Assembly (NCBI RefSeq): GCF_037975245.1
Contig: NC_092566.1
Span: 7,482,001 to 7,546,000, forward strand
From: Apostichopus japonicus
Taxonomy: Eukaryota > Echinodermata > Holothuroidea > Aspidochirotida > Stichopodidae
DNA: 64,000 nucleotides
Reading direction: 5' to 3'
A model generated the notes under the pieces. It saw nothing but the letters and a program-made list of their open reading frames with translations. It did no database searches and had not been told where the DNA came from. Positions within the stretch are counted from its first letter, which is position 1; the number at the start of each line of letters is the position of its first letter. A program made the position numbers and the translations under genes. Shown here piece by piece: positions 10,863-24,190 of this stretch.

Positions 10863-12799
10863 ACAATTCTTTCATTAACCTAACTAGTCTCTAAATTTCT
10901 TAGTCTCTTAAGATTTTTAATAGTCAATGGTTAAGGGATTTAGATGACATTGGAAATTAAATATCTGTCAATGAAGTATGTCTGCGCTGGTCTGGGATGA
11001 TTAGATTGGTGGGGAGGAGGGGTATTAAAATAATATAACGACTATTGCGAGGGTCTTGAAATGTTCCCAACATGCTCAGTGGTTAACATTTCTACTATTT
11101 TCAGGCAATGTTTACTACTGAATGTTTTTGTAGACATGATGGTCATTCAGATTGGGAATGGAGGAAACACTAGTTTACAGAAGATGGAGGGGGCATGGGC
11201 CCCCTGTGCCTGTTCTGGCTACAAGCCTACCACTATCATGCCAACATGTACCAAGGACATAATAGGCACGGTAGAACGGGTGCTAAGGTTGTGAGGAGAC
11301 AGGTGAGCGAGGAGGGAAGTAAATCCCCCCCCCCCCGATCCTCCTGACATCCACACAACGGAGCAAGACTTAAGTAGCTCATGTCTGAGTACGGTATCCT
11401 ACAGTAAATGAATCTGTAACACTTACTTCAATGACTGTAGTTATTGGTACTAATTGGTATTTATGCAATTACTTTATTATGTCAATGGTGTAAATCTCAT
11501 TAAAGGTAATTAAATAAATCTTCTTCACTACAGTATAAAGACACCAAACATAGTAATAACTACCCAATCTAATTCATTACCCCTTATAGTTACTTTCATC
11601 CTGTTTGTACTTTAAACATGGACAGAGACATGACTGCACCTCCCCTGCCCCCCCCCCTCCCTGGTGTTCCTATTTTAAATTTTAAAGTGAACTCTTTCAC
11701 AGGACATGGTGAGGAAATATGTGGCTTTGCCAATGGATGTTATACAAAATAGGCCTAATGTATTCATGTATGGCCAGCTCTCATAAAACTATTACATCAT
11801 ATTTAAGCAAGAAAATCTTGTCAAAGAGATTTGTAGCAGTGTTAGTTTAAATTTCATCAAAGGGTATGGTTGTTTTGGGTAATAAATTCTAGCAACATTT
11901 TGCTGCCTAAACATACTACTAGTAATATTTCATTGATAATAGCCCCTTCCCTTTAAGATCCTACCGACATAAAATTATCAGTGTAAACTGGCAGACAGTA
12001 GCTGAGCGGATTTGCTGGTAGGAAAAGCTACACCATACCAATGCATATTGGAAGAAACCATAAATATATATACTTAACTGACATTGAAGCAGTGTATAAA
12101 GTACACTATGTATTAAATTTGACAAAAATAGCCAGAGAGTTGTGCACATCAAAATTGATAGGATAGAGTCCAGCTTGAAATTTAGTTTACTTGCAAATTA
12201 TCTTAACTTTGGTTGCCAATTATTAAGTGACCTTACTGAATATAACAACCCTGGAATAATGTTATATCCTAAAAGCAAAGTCAAATCTATGTGGTTGAAA
12301 CCATTCAGCTGCTTCGTAGACAGCGTCCATCCATATAGGTGTGTCTTATTTGCAGCACTTGGTATGACGTACAGCCTTCTCAACGCTACATGAAATCATA
12401 CCTAGGGAGACTCTAGCATTCATACTGTAATATCCATTAATGTTATGAATGAAAAACAGCTCAAGAGTACAAACACCTGTTCGTCAAAGTCAGAAACAGT
12501 CACACACAGAGTACTGAAATGGAAACAAGAATTACAACCAGAAAAGCCAGTTGGTTTTGTGATTCCTTTGCCATACAATTTGCTCAAAACTCCAATTAGC
12601 TGTCTGACTAAAATGTAGATCAGGTTGAATTAAATTTGTCCAAGAAATTAAGTGAGAACCAGAAAAGATCAGAGGTTCTTAAGCTCTATTGTTTGTAACA
12701 CACCCACCCTTGTGGGCATCAACACATTTCATCCACTGGTAAGGATTTTATAGTATACTAGAACTTTTATTCCAAAATGTTTCAATATATACATTTAAG
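10863..12799. other. AT-rich non-coding stretch with repeat fragments
   Basis: At 11165-11232, GGGGGCATGGGCCCCC followed by CTGGCTACAAGCCTAC looks like one decayed end of a DNA-transposon-like repeat; similar ends occur near 27250, 34570 and 63250. C-rich patches are at 11326-11337 and 11641-11660. Otherwise I see nothing supported. Confidence 0.4.
11259..11325 (+). repeat. Donor-motif repeat, 3' fragment
   Basis: Contains GGCACGGTAGAACGGGTGC, AAGGTTGTGAGGAGACAGGT and GAGCGAGGAGGGAAGTAAAT, matching the 3' part of the repeat family best seen at 53205-53411. In this copy the splice-site-like core is ACAGGTGAGCG. Confidence 0.7.
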
Positions 12800-13082
12800 G
12801 TGACCTCGAATGACCATTGAACTTCACAGAAAAGAATAGGGTTCTTGTACTTAATAAGAGGGATCCACATACCAAGTATGAAGTTAATCCACCGTGAACT
12901 TTTTTGAGTTACGGTGTTTACAATCAAGTTTCACATGCACAGACACAGACACACATATACTGGTGTGGTGTCCTAAGCCAGAATACAAAATAAGTGTGCG
13001 TGCACACACAGACACACCTACACACACACAACTGCCATCACCATCGCATAGATTCCTTCTGCCTCTGGCAAGGAATCAAAAA
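12800..13082 (+). repeat. Dispersed repeat with internal (CA)n, copy 2
   Basis: Longer copy of the family at 10701-10862. It begins TGACCTCGAATGACC, has GGATCCACATACCAAG, a variable CACAGACACA centre, then GCCATCACCATCGCATAGAT and CTGGCAAGGAATCAAAA. The centre differs in length and order between copies. A more decayed third copy may lie at 47886-48003. Confidence 0.75.
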
Positions 13083-14246
13083 TCCTCAGAGGGGTGCACC
13101 ATAGTAATTTATAAATGTCAAAAATTGGTTAAATTAGGGAATATTCTAATGTGTTCCTTAACAAGAAAAAAATTATATTATTCCATATCTCTAGTCAAAA
13201 GTTCAAATCTCAATGATATTGTGCGTTGACAATATACATAATTATTTTGCCAGATGTAACGATCTTGCAGAGCTGCTATGAAATGCATCACGGCGGGTGG
13301 GTGGTCTGTGATGTTTTATCCTAATGGTGCTACAGTAGTACTACCGTTGGTATGTTTGTTTAGCTGCCAATATACTCTGAATTTGAGGTACATACAGGTA
13401 CTAGCTCCCTCCATGAGTCAATGAGTAGTACATTACAAAGAAACATTCCAAAACAGTGTTTCAGGGTTACCAGGTCATTCTAGACATGATAGAATGAGAG
13501 TGCGAAGGTTGTGGGTTGACAGGTAAGCGAGGAACGAAGTAAATATAAAAAAGATCTTTCACTCAGTTGCTTTGATCATGTCATTCACACACTTTTGATA
13601 CAGATACATTAATAAATTTGAAGAAAATTTGAAATTCATATAATTTATCTTTGCTTTAAAATAAGCTTAAATATATACATTCCATCGCAAAACATGTCAA
13701 AACGCTACCAATCACATCAACCAAATCCATCTGTTTAGCAAAATAATTGCAATCGCACGTATTCCATCATTTTCACAAATCTTGACTCTTTAGAAGAAAA
13801 CAAAATGATCCAATCAGGTCGAAACAGCAAATAACCCCCATCCCTACCCCTTCCCTGTATCTTTTTGACAATGAATCAGATGACTTGCCAACAGCAGTCC
13901 TGTTTATTTTGGGAATGCATTGGATTTCAAGTTTAATCATTCTGTTCCATATATGTGACTCCTATCAAAAACATGCATTGCTTCATGAAAATATAATGTA
14001 CTATTACTCCATTGATTGGGAAACTCTTGGCCATAGGTTCTTCCCACGCAATCTGTGGGTAGCCTATAGTTTCCATGCATTCAGTAAACACACCAACAAT
14101 AAGCACCATGCAGCTGTTTCAACTATGTATACATTGGTCCTTTGAAGTCATCAATCAAATATGTATAGGTCTTTTTTCTTATTTTTGTGAACTTAGTTAG
14201 TATATATGTACAGTAAACATTAAATAGAACCAACCGTGACTAAGTA
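13083..14246. other. AT-rich non-coding stretch
   Basis: Apart from the donor-motif repeat copy at 13464-13545 I see nothing supported on either strand. Confidence 0.4.
13464..13545 (+). repeat. Donor-motif repeat, 3' part
   Basis: TTACCAGGTCATTCTAGACA, GATAGAATGAGAGTGCGAAG and GACAGGTAAGCGAGGAACGA follow in the family order. The core ACAGGTAAGC is a close match to a 5' splice site. Confidence 0.8.
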
Positions 14247-14882
14247 CTAGGCAGTATGTAGATCTCTCTAGGCAGTATGTAGATCTCTCTAGGCAGTATT
14301 AAAGTAGATCTCTCCTGGTATGGAGTATGAGTGTTGAGTAAAGTAGATCTCTCCTGTTATGACATACAATGGTTGAGTACAAGTAGATCTCTCCTGTTAT
14401 GACATACAATGGTTGAGTATAAGTAGATCTCTCCTGTTATGACATACAATAGTTGAGTACAAGTAGATCTCTCCTGTTATGACATACAATGGTTGAGTAC
14501 AAGTAGATCTCTCCTGTTATGACATACAATGGTTGAGTACAAGTAGATCTCTCCTGTTATGACATACAATGGTTGAGCACAAGTAGATCTCTCCTGTTAT
14601 GACATACAATGGTTGAGTACAAGTAGATCTCTCCTGTTATGACATACAATGGTTGAGCACAAGTAGATCTCTCCTGTTATGACATACAATGGTTGAGTAC
14701 AAGTAGATCTCTCCTGTTATGACATACAATGGTTAAGTACAAGTAGATCTCTCTTGTTATGACATACAATGGTTGAGTACAAGTAGATCTCTCCTGTTAT
14801 GACATACAATGGTTGAGTACAAGTAGATCTCTCCTGTTATGACATACAATGGTTGAGTACAAGTATAACTCTCTTGGCATGG
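14247..14882 (+). repeat. 40-bp minisatellite, 13 units in perfect register
   Basis: Unit: AAGTAGATCTCTCCTGTTAT followed by GACATACAATGGTTGAGTAC, 40 bp. GACATACAAT recurs exactly every 40 bases from 14361 to 14841, 13 times, with no insertion or deletion and only a few substitutions (GAGCAC at two units, AGTTGAG, GGTTAAG, CTCTTGTTAT). Degenerate shorter units (GGCAGTATGTAGATCTCTCT) precede it, and decayed units follow to about 14882. Each regular unit has one AGATCT. The uniformity points to recent expansion or ongoing homogenisation. Confidence 0.95.
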
Positions 14883-15142
14883 AGTACAAGTGTAAGTACA
14901 AGGCTCTAAGCATGACTGAGTACCAGTACTTATATTTAATTGTGCACTAGTATCTAAACTAGATTCCAGAATGTCCCAAATACAAGTAAGAGTACCGATC
15001 CATGACGAGGAAGAGTACAAGTACAGGCAATTTGCTACGATATGAGTACCAATGATCGAAATATGTCCGCATCTCTCACTTTATATATTAGTGACATACA
15101 GTACATTACATAGCTTTCAGAGCTTTATTCTTTAATAAGTAA

Positions 15143-15440
15143 AGTTACAATGTTTATCACAAAGAACCATAACATCTACATTATCTGGAGTTTAAGGCAG
15201 AACCTAGTGGTTGTCAATGTGAACAATAAAGATTCCTATACACCACCTACGTATATATACCTCAGAATCATGTCTGTAATTACAATGTTTATCACAAAGT
15301 ACCATAAGATAGATCTGGAGTTCATATAGAACAATATATATTATATATATATTATCTATATTATATATATTATCTGGAGTTCATATGAACAATAAAGGTT
15401 CCTATACACCACCTACGAATATACCTCAGTATCATGCCTG
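15143..15440 (+). repeat. Tandem duplication around an AT microsatellite
   Basis: TTACAATGTTTATCACAAAG, ATCTGGAGTT, GAACAATAAAG and TTCCTATACACCACCTACG and ATACCTCAG appear in the same order at 15143-15273 and again at 15279-15440. The second copy has gained an imperfect TATATTAT tract (about 15335-15373) between the blocks. Confidence 0.8.
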
Positions 15441-16579
15441 TTCATTTTAATTTCAATTCACAGTGTGTATGTCAACACACTATAACATGCATAGTGTCAC
15501 TGCTGCATTGAAGAAACACTGTACAATTAATGTGTGACCCTGTTTGCAATGATACAACACCTATTGGTTATTTTGCTTGCAAGTAGAAGATGTGCTTTGG
15601 ATACATACACGTGCCATTTCACACAATTATTAACACTTGGGATTTCATACCTGGCTATACAGTCTGGATAAGGGATTACAATAATCCCTGCTGCCTGCAG
15701 GAAAATAATTTAGTGTTCAAATCATTCTTGTGTCAGATCGCAGCTTTTGATGTTACTGAAGTATATATGTCTCTTATTAAGTACTATGGTCGATGTGTAC
15801 AAACTTGCTATACATAGATCTTTGAAATTTGTATGTATCAATTTTGCCCATATTGTTTAACATTTTGCAATGCGATACTAGACAAATTACTCCCTGACCT
15901 GGAATCACTACTCATTCTACCCAAGACAAGTTCACATACACACATGTACACATACATACATACACTTTTCACCACTCTCCCATTAATACAATATTTCTAA
16001 ATCATACTCCTATTTTGACTGTGTAGAAATGCATGTATTGCGCATTATTAGAGTTTCATGAATGTAAATCGATTTACCAAATCTTATTCCTAATTGATAC
16101 TTACAGTATTACACTGTACTATACAGTGCATCAACTCTTGACTTTCATTCACTTTCTTAGAAAAAAAATTCTTCAAACATAGAATATTATTTGTACACAA
16201 TATGCAACTTTTCTTAAACATTATAACTGAATCTTCTTCTTGATTTGACCCACAAACCAGTGTTACAGACAACTATTCAAGTGTACAATTTAGTTTATCT
16301 GCATTATAGTGCAGATGTAGTTGATTTTAAGAGAGAAATGACTCAATTATTTTTTTTTTTTTTTTTTTACAAAACTAAGTAAAAAACTTTGATAACACAC
16401 TGTACATCAATCACAATTATCACAAAATTTGGAAAATTCATTAAATTACATGTATACAGTCTAACACCAGTCCAAGGCAGCTAGTTGACATAACTGTAAT
16501 TGAAAACTGTAACACTGTCACCTCTCAAAACTCCCAGGAGAATTTTCGAACCGAGTTAAAACTTTTAATGTTAACTCAC
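15441..16579. other. AT-rich non-coding stretch
   Basis: No exon supported. A 19-T homopolymer is at 16350-16368 and a short CATA run at 15935-15964. A weak plus-strand open stretch at 15590-15817 has no splice or domain support. Confidence 0.4.
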
Positions 16580-16678
16580 CTTCTTGCGCATTTTGTACAA
16601 AGCCGCTTTTTGCCAAAATTTGGGCATGAATATGGTTCTTGAATTTGTAAAGGATATTAGGCACAAAAAACCTTGCCA
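16580..16678 (-). CDS. Candidate internal exon, 99 bp, GTGAGT donor
   Basis: Minus strand: GTTGTCTTCCAG, a fair acceptor, then 99 bases ending GCAAGAAG followed by GTGAGT, a strong donor. Two frames are open through all 99 bases. Phase 1 entry gives ARFFVPNILYKFKNHIHAQI and then LAKSGFVQNAQE. Phase 0 entry gives WQGFLCLISFTNSRTIF and then MPKFWQKAALYKMRKK; the second half of that could also be a first exon starting at the ATG at 16627-16625. I recognise neither. The phase 1 exit is compatible with the phase 1 frame of the 10315-10381 candidate, which is weak support because frames were chosen after the fact. Confidence 0.28.
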
Positions 16679-19600
16679 CTGGAAGACAACTCGCTTATAA
16701 TCCTACCGATCAAAAACAAGACACTCACTCCTTCCTTCTCGAGGGTGTTCCAGATTTCATGGCATGGATTTCCTCTCAATCCTTATCGTCGTATTCTCTC
16801 AAGAATCTGTCCAATACTTACATCCAAACAACCATGTTTTCCACTTCTACTGGTTTTTTCAATTTTAATATATTTTATCCTCTCTCTCTGTCTCTCCGTC
16901 TCTTCCTAGTAGTGTCACCTAAGACTGTCCTTTGGGTCAAGCCGCTTGCGTGTTACCGCACATGGACGTTAACTAGCCTCAGAGACGTTCAGCTGCATTC
17001 TAACCACTTAGGCTGAATAAATCCCCGTACCAGAGAAACCAACAGCTTCAAGAGAGAGGCTTGAATAAATTTGAATACGAGATAGTTAAGGGCATTTTTA
17101 CAGATCACGTATCCTTTTGTAATCTCCCCTCGCCGCATCCAATGCCAAGAATGTCTTTTTTCGAGATCGGCGCAGATGTAGCTCGACTAACGGATCACAA
17201 GCGATTGAACTGCCGATGCAGTCTTCTCATGTGCCTACTGCTTCTACGACATCCGTCATATTCTTCCACATCTTCAATCTAGATTAGAGCTAGCATATAT
17301 ATTTTTTTCTCATATTATTCTGTTATTCTCTAGAGTATAAGGACACATACAGGGATGATGTGAACAAAATCACTTTTACTTTCCCACTCACCAAAGAAAG
17401 AAAAAGAAAAACAATTCTCCTTGGATTCACCCCGGACACCTGCACATGTGATAATATCCTTGCATGCCAATTAAAAAAATTTACTTCTCGGGGAAAAAAC
17501 TGTTCTTATCCCACGAAAAAGATTTGTTTTGCTTGACAAACGCTTTCTAAATAAACAGGAAATTCCCTCCAAATATTGGGGACATGACCTTTACAAAGAT
17601 TAATGTTTAATATCTACCTCGATCGAGTCCTCCACGAGAGGAGAAAATGATGAAATGTTAAGTGTACATAATTTCTGTAAAGTTGCTGCAGAAACATGTC
17701 CCTGGGGTGATTAAGGAATATTAGGGGGGAAACTGTTTATTACAGAAGTCTCTAGGAAGATCATGACATTTAACTTGTGCAAATTATATCTGTTTTTTTG
17801 CTCCCAAAAATAGGATGCACTACCACAGGACATTAATTCCCACTAAAACTGGCTGCTAAATAGATGAAATCATGCAAAATCTAATATTAGTTAGATCTAT
17901 CCTATCAAAATATTACATATTTCAATACCGTTTATTACTAGTAAATGTTCTGCACATATTAATGTCTAATTGTACTGATTCGATCAATACTTCCTCTTTC
18001 GATAAAAATGGACATTAAGATAAACCATGGAACAAGACGATACAAAACACACAAAGTGCGAAAAACAAGAATTGGTTTCATATTTCACAAGCAAAAGAGT
18101 ACTAAATATTGACATGTGTGGAGGGTTGCAGAAAAACAAATTTCCCTCCCCTTCCCTTTCAAAAATGGAATCAAAATAATGAATTGCTAATTTCTAATTG
18201 TTCGCAGGATGTTGACGAGCAACCCAGTCGTCTCACTTTTGACCTGATCAATAGATCAAGTAATAACCATATTTTGATCAATAGTTGGAGTGGCCGTAGA
18301 CTAATTTCGAACTGGGTTTTGCAGCCCTGTTTCGTTCGGCCCCTCAACTTGTCATTTGCAATTTGGACTTGGCTGGACTTAGTTTAATACAAATCCAGAA
18401 AAGTTTGTCTATCCTGCAAACGTAATGTAATATACTTTTTATGCGATAAATTTGTAAAGCTTTTGATAATACCCAAATTCTTCCTTCATGACCAGTGTGA
18501 TACCTTGTGGACTAAAGCAACAGTTGTTTCACCTCTGTACCTTCTTTACTTATTACTTAATTATTACTTGCTAACAACAGAGAGTGACCGATTCAAATGT
18601 AGCTTTAATAAGTTCATTTGACACTGGTATCTGAGGAATTTACTACCAGTTTTATTAATCATAACCCTCCTTTCCAATCTACCTTCTGGACTCCTGACAA
18701 AGGCCCGAGTTGAGGGGGGGGGAGGGAGGATGGGGAGACTAAAGTCCAGTGTTGTTGAAATTGCTGCCTATAGTGTACACCCCTTCCACCACCCCCACTG
18801 ACCATCATGGTGTTCATAATGTCATATTGAAGCTTATACATTACACCTCCTCTAGAGGAATTGCAGGAAGGATCAGGAGGGAATTCACACACTTCTGTCA
18901 TGACCATGGCATCTTGGGACTTATAATGACAAAAAGCTTTACTTTACACAAAATTCTACTTTCCTTTTCACATGAACTTTTGTATCAAGTGTCATGAATA
19001 CAAACAAAACTAACCCAAGACAAGAAAGTACACAGTGATTTTAACACTTCAGGTATCTGTTATTACCATAATCTTTTCTTCTAGTTTTTTAATATTCTTT
19101 TTCAAAGTTGCAGTGATCCTTCGACCTTCGTCGGTCTGTAATCCTGCATTGATGTCAACCCAAGACTGTTTTCAAAGCCATCAGAGCCTATCAACCTTGA
19201 ATACACTGACTGCAAATTTCAGACTGCAGAATTAACTTTAATTTCAATTAAAGCAGCATTTTTTTGTGCAATTTTAGCAAAGCTCCAGAGGATAATTCAA
19301 CAATAAGATTGCAATTTTACAAATACAGCGAACAGATGTTCATTCTTCAAGGTCCAACTTCCCAACCCCTCTCCCCCATCCCAGGTCATCATCACTCCAA
19401 GCCTTTGTTCACATACTGTATAAGAGAACGCAGCAGGGATCTGCTACATAAACCGAGGGCATCAACTTGGTTGTTTTATGTTCACACATTCTGGACCAGA
19501 TCCTGCATTCATGATCTTCCTTTCGAGAGCACCTTGTTACGTTAACGTCCAGGGATCACATGCACAGTAACTTTCCTTCTTCGCTTCCCTACAAACACAT

Positions 19601-19789
19601 ACAGGTTTGAATCTCACGGTGGGGCACACTCTAGTCCTATAGCCAAAGCTACTTGATTTTACAATCATTGTGACCATTTTTCATCCACCACCCAATCTGA
19701 AATTTAGACGGTGTCTGGGATCTGGACTTATTACCTTCTGAGGTGAAAAACAAAATCTAAACTTCTAAAAGGTAAACAAGGCCCTGAAT

Positions 19790-19858
19790 CAGGACATTCT
19801 AGACATGGTAAAATGAGGGTGCTAATGTTGTGGAGAGACAGGTAAGCGAGTAGTAAAT
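19790..19858 (+). repeat. Donor-motif repeat, 3' part
   Basis: GACATTCTAGACATGGTAAA, GAGGGTGCTAATGTTGTGG and AGAGACAGGTAAGCGAG, followed by AGTAAAT. The splice-site-like core is intact. Confidence 0.75.
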
Positions 19859-21635
19859 TCACCAATCTGAGGCAATTTCCTTTCTCTCATTTTCCCTCCT
19901 CCCAATGATAAGGAACCTTAAAACAGAAAGAGGATGAAGAGTTGTAAAGAAGGGAAGCTACCAAATATATGATTTGACAGGAAACCAGTAAGGAAAGGAT
20001 TTTTCACACTGCTTTAATTTACATGATAGTACAACTGAGAATCATCTCAAAGTCAAATATAATATCATCGAGAACAACAGTTAATGTCAGTACAAGACTC
20101 TCCGCACATTATTATTACCCACCAAGGGCATGATTACAACAAATGTAAAATCAAGTACAGATGTGGGTTGTACAGCTGTAATTTACATCCAGAATTATAA
20201 GCTCTCACAAATTAGCCAGGCTTATCCACTTGTGTGACAACGACGAATAACAATTTGAGAAAATTACACTTTTCACACACTGGATCAACTCTGGAAAATC
20301 TTTTCAAGAGTTCGAGGATAGTCCTTGAAATGAACGCATAGGCTCTGCGTCAAAGCCTTCTTGGTTTTGATTTTTCCTGTGCATCTTCTCTCATCCCTAC
20401 CCTTGCCTGTCCTCTCCCTGCCCCCCTGCCCCCCTCCCCCCGTTCTTTCCTTTCCTTTTTTCTTATTCTGATTTTCTATCACAATTGTCACTTGATTTCT
20501 ATACACGAATAAACTTCATATAATAAAGGTTAATATTTAATCTGATATTTAGGGTCAACACCACAATGAAGAAAACCACATAAGACATGCGTACAGTCTG
20601 CATAATTTCTCACTGCTTTTAGTATTATGAAGCAAAAAAGGCAACAGCCTCACTTACCACCCTCTCCCAATTCCCCCCCCCTCCCTCTCTCTCTTCTCTC
20701 CCATCATCCCCCTCCTACCCCATCAACCTTCCCAAAGCCCCAGTATTTTGCATTGTTCAAAACAATTACATTCAAACAGTGATCAGCTACCAATGCATTA
20801 ATTTGCAACTATAGCCCTACATGTAAAAGAACGGCCTCAAGATCTCAACATAACAGTTTGTTCTCTAGATGCACAAGACCCACCCTCCATACGCTGATTA
20901 TGAACTATTGACATTTCATATTGCATAAATTGCAGCATATTAGTTTCCTAAATCAATATAAATACCATCACCGTGTGTCTTGTAAAATGATCCCTTATAA
21001 ACAGGAAAAACAAAAACAAAACAAGAAGCTGGCTTTGGGTTGTATAAATATAATTCATAAATATGATAATCATTTTTCTGGTAATTCCTATCATTTCCAT
21101 CCCTTAGAGTAAAACAACTACAGCACAGTGACTCATTAAACTATCAGAATGCTAATTTATAGTCTGTTCAACTTATGACTCCCATCTCGTAAGGACCCTT
21201 GGGCATGGTTCCTAATTCCAATGCATCAACTTTCTGTTTCAGAACTCCTATTTTCAAATCAGACTTCATTTCACATTTTTCCACTTCCTAATCATGAATC
21301 TTTCACAGATTTTATAGGGTGAATGAGGCCTCTCAGCCAAGTTTCCAAGGAAACATCACAAAACACCAAAGGCACTAGAACCTGCTCCAAAAAAAAAAAA
21401 GATATTTATTGGGGCAGTCCATTATGGAGTACCGATCATTACCAGAACATTGACCATATGGTAAACTAATATATATTCTGATCAAACCTTGAAATCAGCT
21501 ATAATGTCAAAGTTCTGGATAAATATTTGAGAAAAAAAAATGACAAATTAAATTTGACCAATCTGCTACACATGAAGGAAGATTTGTACCATTTGTTTAC
21601 ATTGTAAATCAAACCCACTGTACTTATCTGAGCAG

Positions 21636-21790
21636 AAAGGGGTGGGAGATGGGGTAAGATATATAGGGTGTGTGATGGGGTAGGATATGGGATGGGAGAT
21701 TGGGTGGTACAGTAGATTGGGTGGGAGAAGGGTTGGAGATGGCATCAGAGATGGGGTAGGGAGATGTGATGGGGAAAAGGGATGAGAGGG
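21636..21790 (+). repeat. G-rich imperfect repeat (GATGGGGTAGGATATGGGA type)
   Basis: Irregular units built on GGGAGATGGGGTA, GATGGGGTAGG and TTGGGTGG across about 150 bases, strongly G over C on the plus strand. Open stretches on the minus strand here give proline/serine-rich low-complexity peptides and are by-products. Confidence 0.7.
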
Positions 21791-24062
21791 AAGGAGAAGC
21801 AGATGACATAGAAGAAGAGTGTTTAAGATATTGAGGAAGGAAAACATTGTTTTTCAATACTAAATGAGCAGAAAATAACACTTGGTAATTGATGTATGAT
21901 ATGGCATCAGTCAACCCAATCACATCTGCATTCTATACCATTCAATCCTTTACCTTCCCCAGCTCCAAGCCCCCCCCTCCCCCACCCCATCTCCTTCCTT
22001 CACTCCAAAATGAGCTCCAATTTTTTTTTTTCTCACTGCATGTTTGACAACCCTGATCTTTACTAACGAAACCAAAAAGACCTGACTCTACCTCAAGGCT
22101 GTAGATACTTAACTTGTGTATGATCCCATAAATAATATGGTGGAAGCTACTTATTAAAATATTAATACACCTGTAACACTAAGTAAGACTTGAAAGTAAA
22201 TAATCCATGTTTTATACACAAATTTATCGACTAAAATATTCTAGAAAGTTTATTCTCATCATTTCATGTAATGTTAATTTTATATTTCAACAACAAAAAA
22301 TTCTGTATAGGCTACTTGTACCTCCAATATAGATGAGGAAAGCAAATTTGACATAAATTAACATAGTAAATTTGTGAAACTGCACACAGTTGTTGAAATA
22401 AAAACAGCCAGTACAGTAGGTATTTGACATTAGTTCAAAGAACTACTGTATTACATATACCAATATTGAGTAATGTAAATACTTTCTTTCACCTCTGTGT
22501 ATCCCTCCCCCTCCCCATCCTTCCACCTACCCTTCCCTCATCCCTCCCTCAATCTGCACTCCCAAGAGCATTACCGTTTTATATGGGCAAAGGAAACTCT
22601 GCTTCACATAACAATTTGTCCATCTTCATTCAATTTTCAAATTGATCATAAACATATGATATGATATTTTACATGATACTGTCACCCCTCCTGACTAATA
22701 GACAGTAATTCTAAACAACCACTTTCAGCAAAAACAGAAAGATATATTTAAAATTATTATATATTCTGTGTGATAAGTGTCATGAGTTCAATTCCTTATA
22801 GCCATCGAAATACTAACAGTGTAGCCTTGATGTTTAAGTTAACAACACAGTGTAGTAGTACTTACTACTTCTCTTTATTGCTATATATGCATACAGACAG
22901 CAATCTCACATGCTTTCCAATACACAACACATAAAGCTCACTTTATTACACACAAATAAGGGCGTTTTCCTCAGCAGCAAAATTCTGCAGCCGATGCTGT
23001 GCATTCATTCCCAAAGCAATGTCTCTTTTTTTTTCTTTTTTTCTGGAAAAAAAATACTGGGGGCGCTATTTAGAAATGGGATCAATAATATGTGTCTGTT
23101 CAGTATTATTTGTCTCAAGATGACTCATAGGCTAGGTATATTGTAGCTATTGAAAATACAAGCAGCTGTGCATGTATGTCATCAGCATTGAAACTCTGTG
23201 TGAAGCCAGAGGTAGTACACCTTCTAGAATAGAGAGAGAGAGCCTCTGTTGCTAATTATGCAGAAGATGCAGAGAGAAGAGGCTGCCAGAGTCTGCTCGC
23301 TCTTGCATCTTCGGGTAGCATCTTCATCCTCTGTACACACACATGCGCCATGTATCAAGGGAGTACAACAGACAAATCTGAATAAATTAAAACACGGTCG
23401 TGACAGTTTCAAATTTAGTGAGGTATCCTCCATGTTTTTAAAATACAGCGTGCGCGTGGCAAACTTTATGAGTCCACGGGTAAAAACATTGAGATTTCCA
23501 GACATAGGTAGACATAATAGGCTTTGAGGAATTAAATATAACGATAAAACTGTTGTCAGGGTTGGTGTTAAAACCATAAGCACTTGCTGTTAAATAATCT
23601 GAAACTGGGTTAATTTATCCATTTGGCTGGTAAAACTTCAGTTCGACACAACATATGTATGTGACCTAGTATTGGAATTGAATTTAACAACAATCTTCAT
23701 AATGCATACAAGTTTCCCAGTAAGCTATGAATTCATACCAAACGGAAGTGTGCAGAGAATACTACTAAAATCTTGCAAGTACATTGCTATGGTTGCATCT
23801 GGTCTAATTTTTAGTTTTATTTATATAATCTTGATTAGTGAAACTTACTCTTTTTCTGTTAATGCAACATCAGGAGAGAAGGCAGAAGGGTGGGTAGAGG
23901 GATTGTGGAAGGGCAGAAAGGGGGGGGGGTAGAATACGGTTCAAATCTAAGCTTCTCAATATTGCATTTAGCATACTAACAATGCTACAATTTCTTTCAG
24001 ATGTTGAATTGTGTGTGAAAACAGTTAAATGTATTGTATTTGGATTATTTTGCGACAAAAAT

Positions 24063-24190
24063 TCTGGGGTGGGATGGGGTGAAAAGACTGGGGGAGGTAG
24101 GTAACATGGATAGAACAGAGTTGGAATGAAGGGGAAGGGGAGGATTGAAGGGGAAGGGGAGGATTGAAGGGGAAGGGGAGGATAGAGGAT
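24063..24190 (+). repeat. G-rich patch with a 19-bp tandem repeat
   Basis: GAAGGGGAAGGGGAGGATT, 19 bp, is repeated three times within 24127-24183 inside a wider G-rich stretch. Confidence 0.8.

Noticed and set aside
14361-14850. CRISPR array, suggested by regular 40-bp spacing
   Set aside because: The whole 40 bp is repeated with no unique spacers, and the DNA is clearly from an animal nucleus.
17620-17707. Minus-strand window GHVSAATLQKLCTLNISSF onward, open for about 29 codons between a CACCCCAG acceptor-like site and a GAG/GTAGAT donor-like site
   Set aside because: The donor is weak, the frame runs to a stop a few codons later anyway, and no family is recognisable. Windows of this size are open in some frame about half the time by chance.
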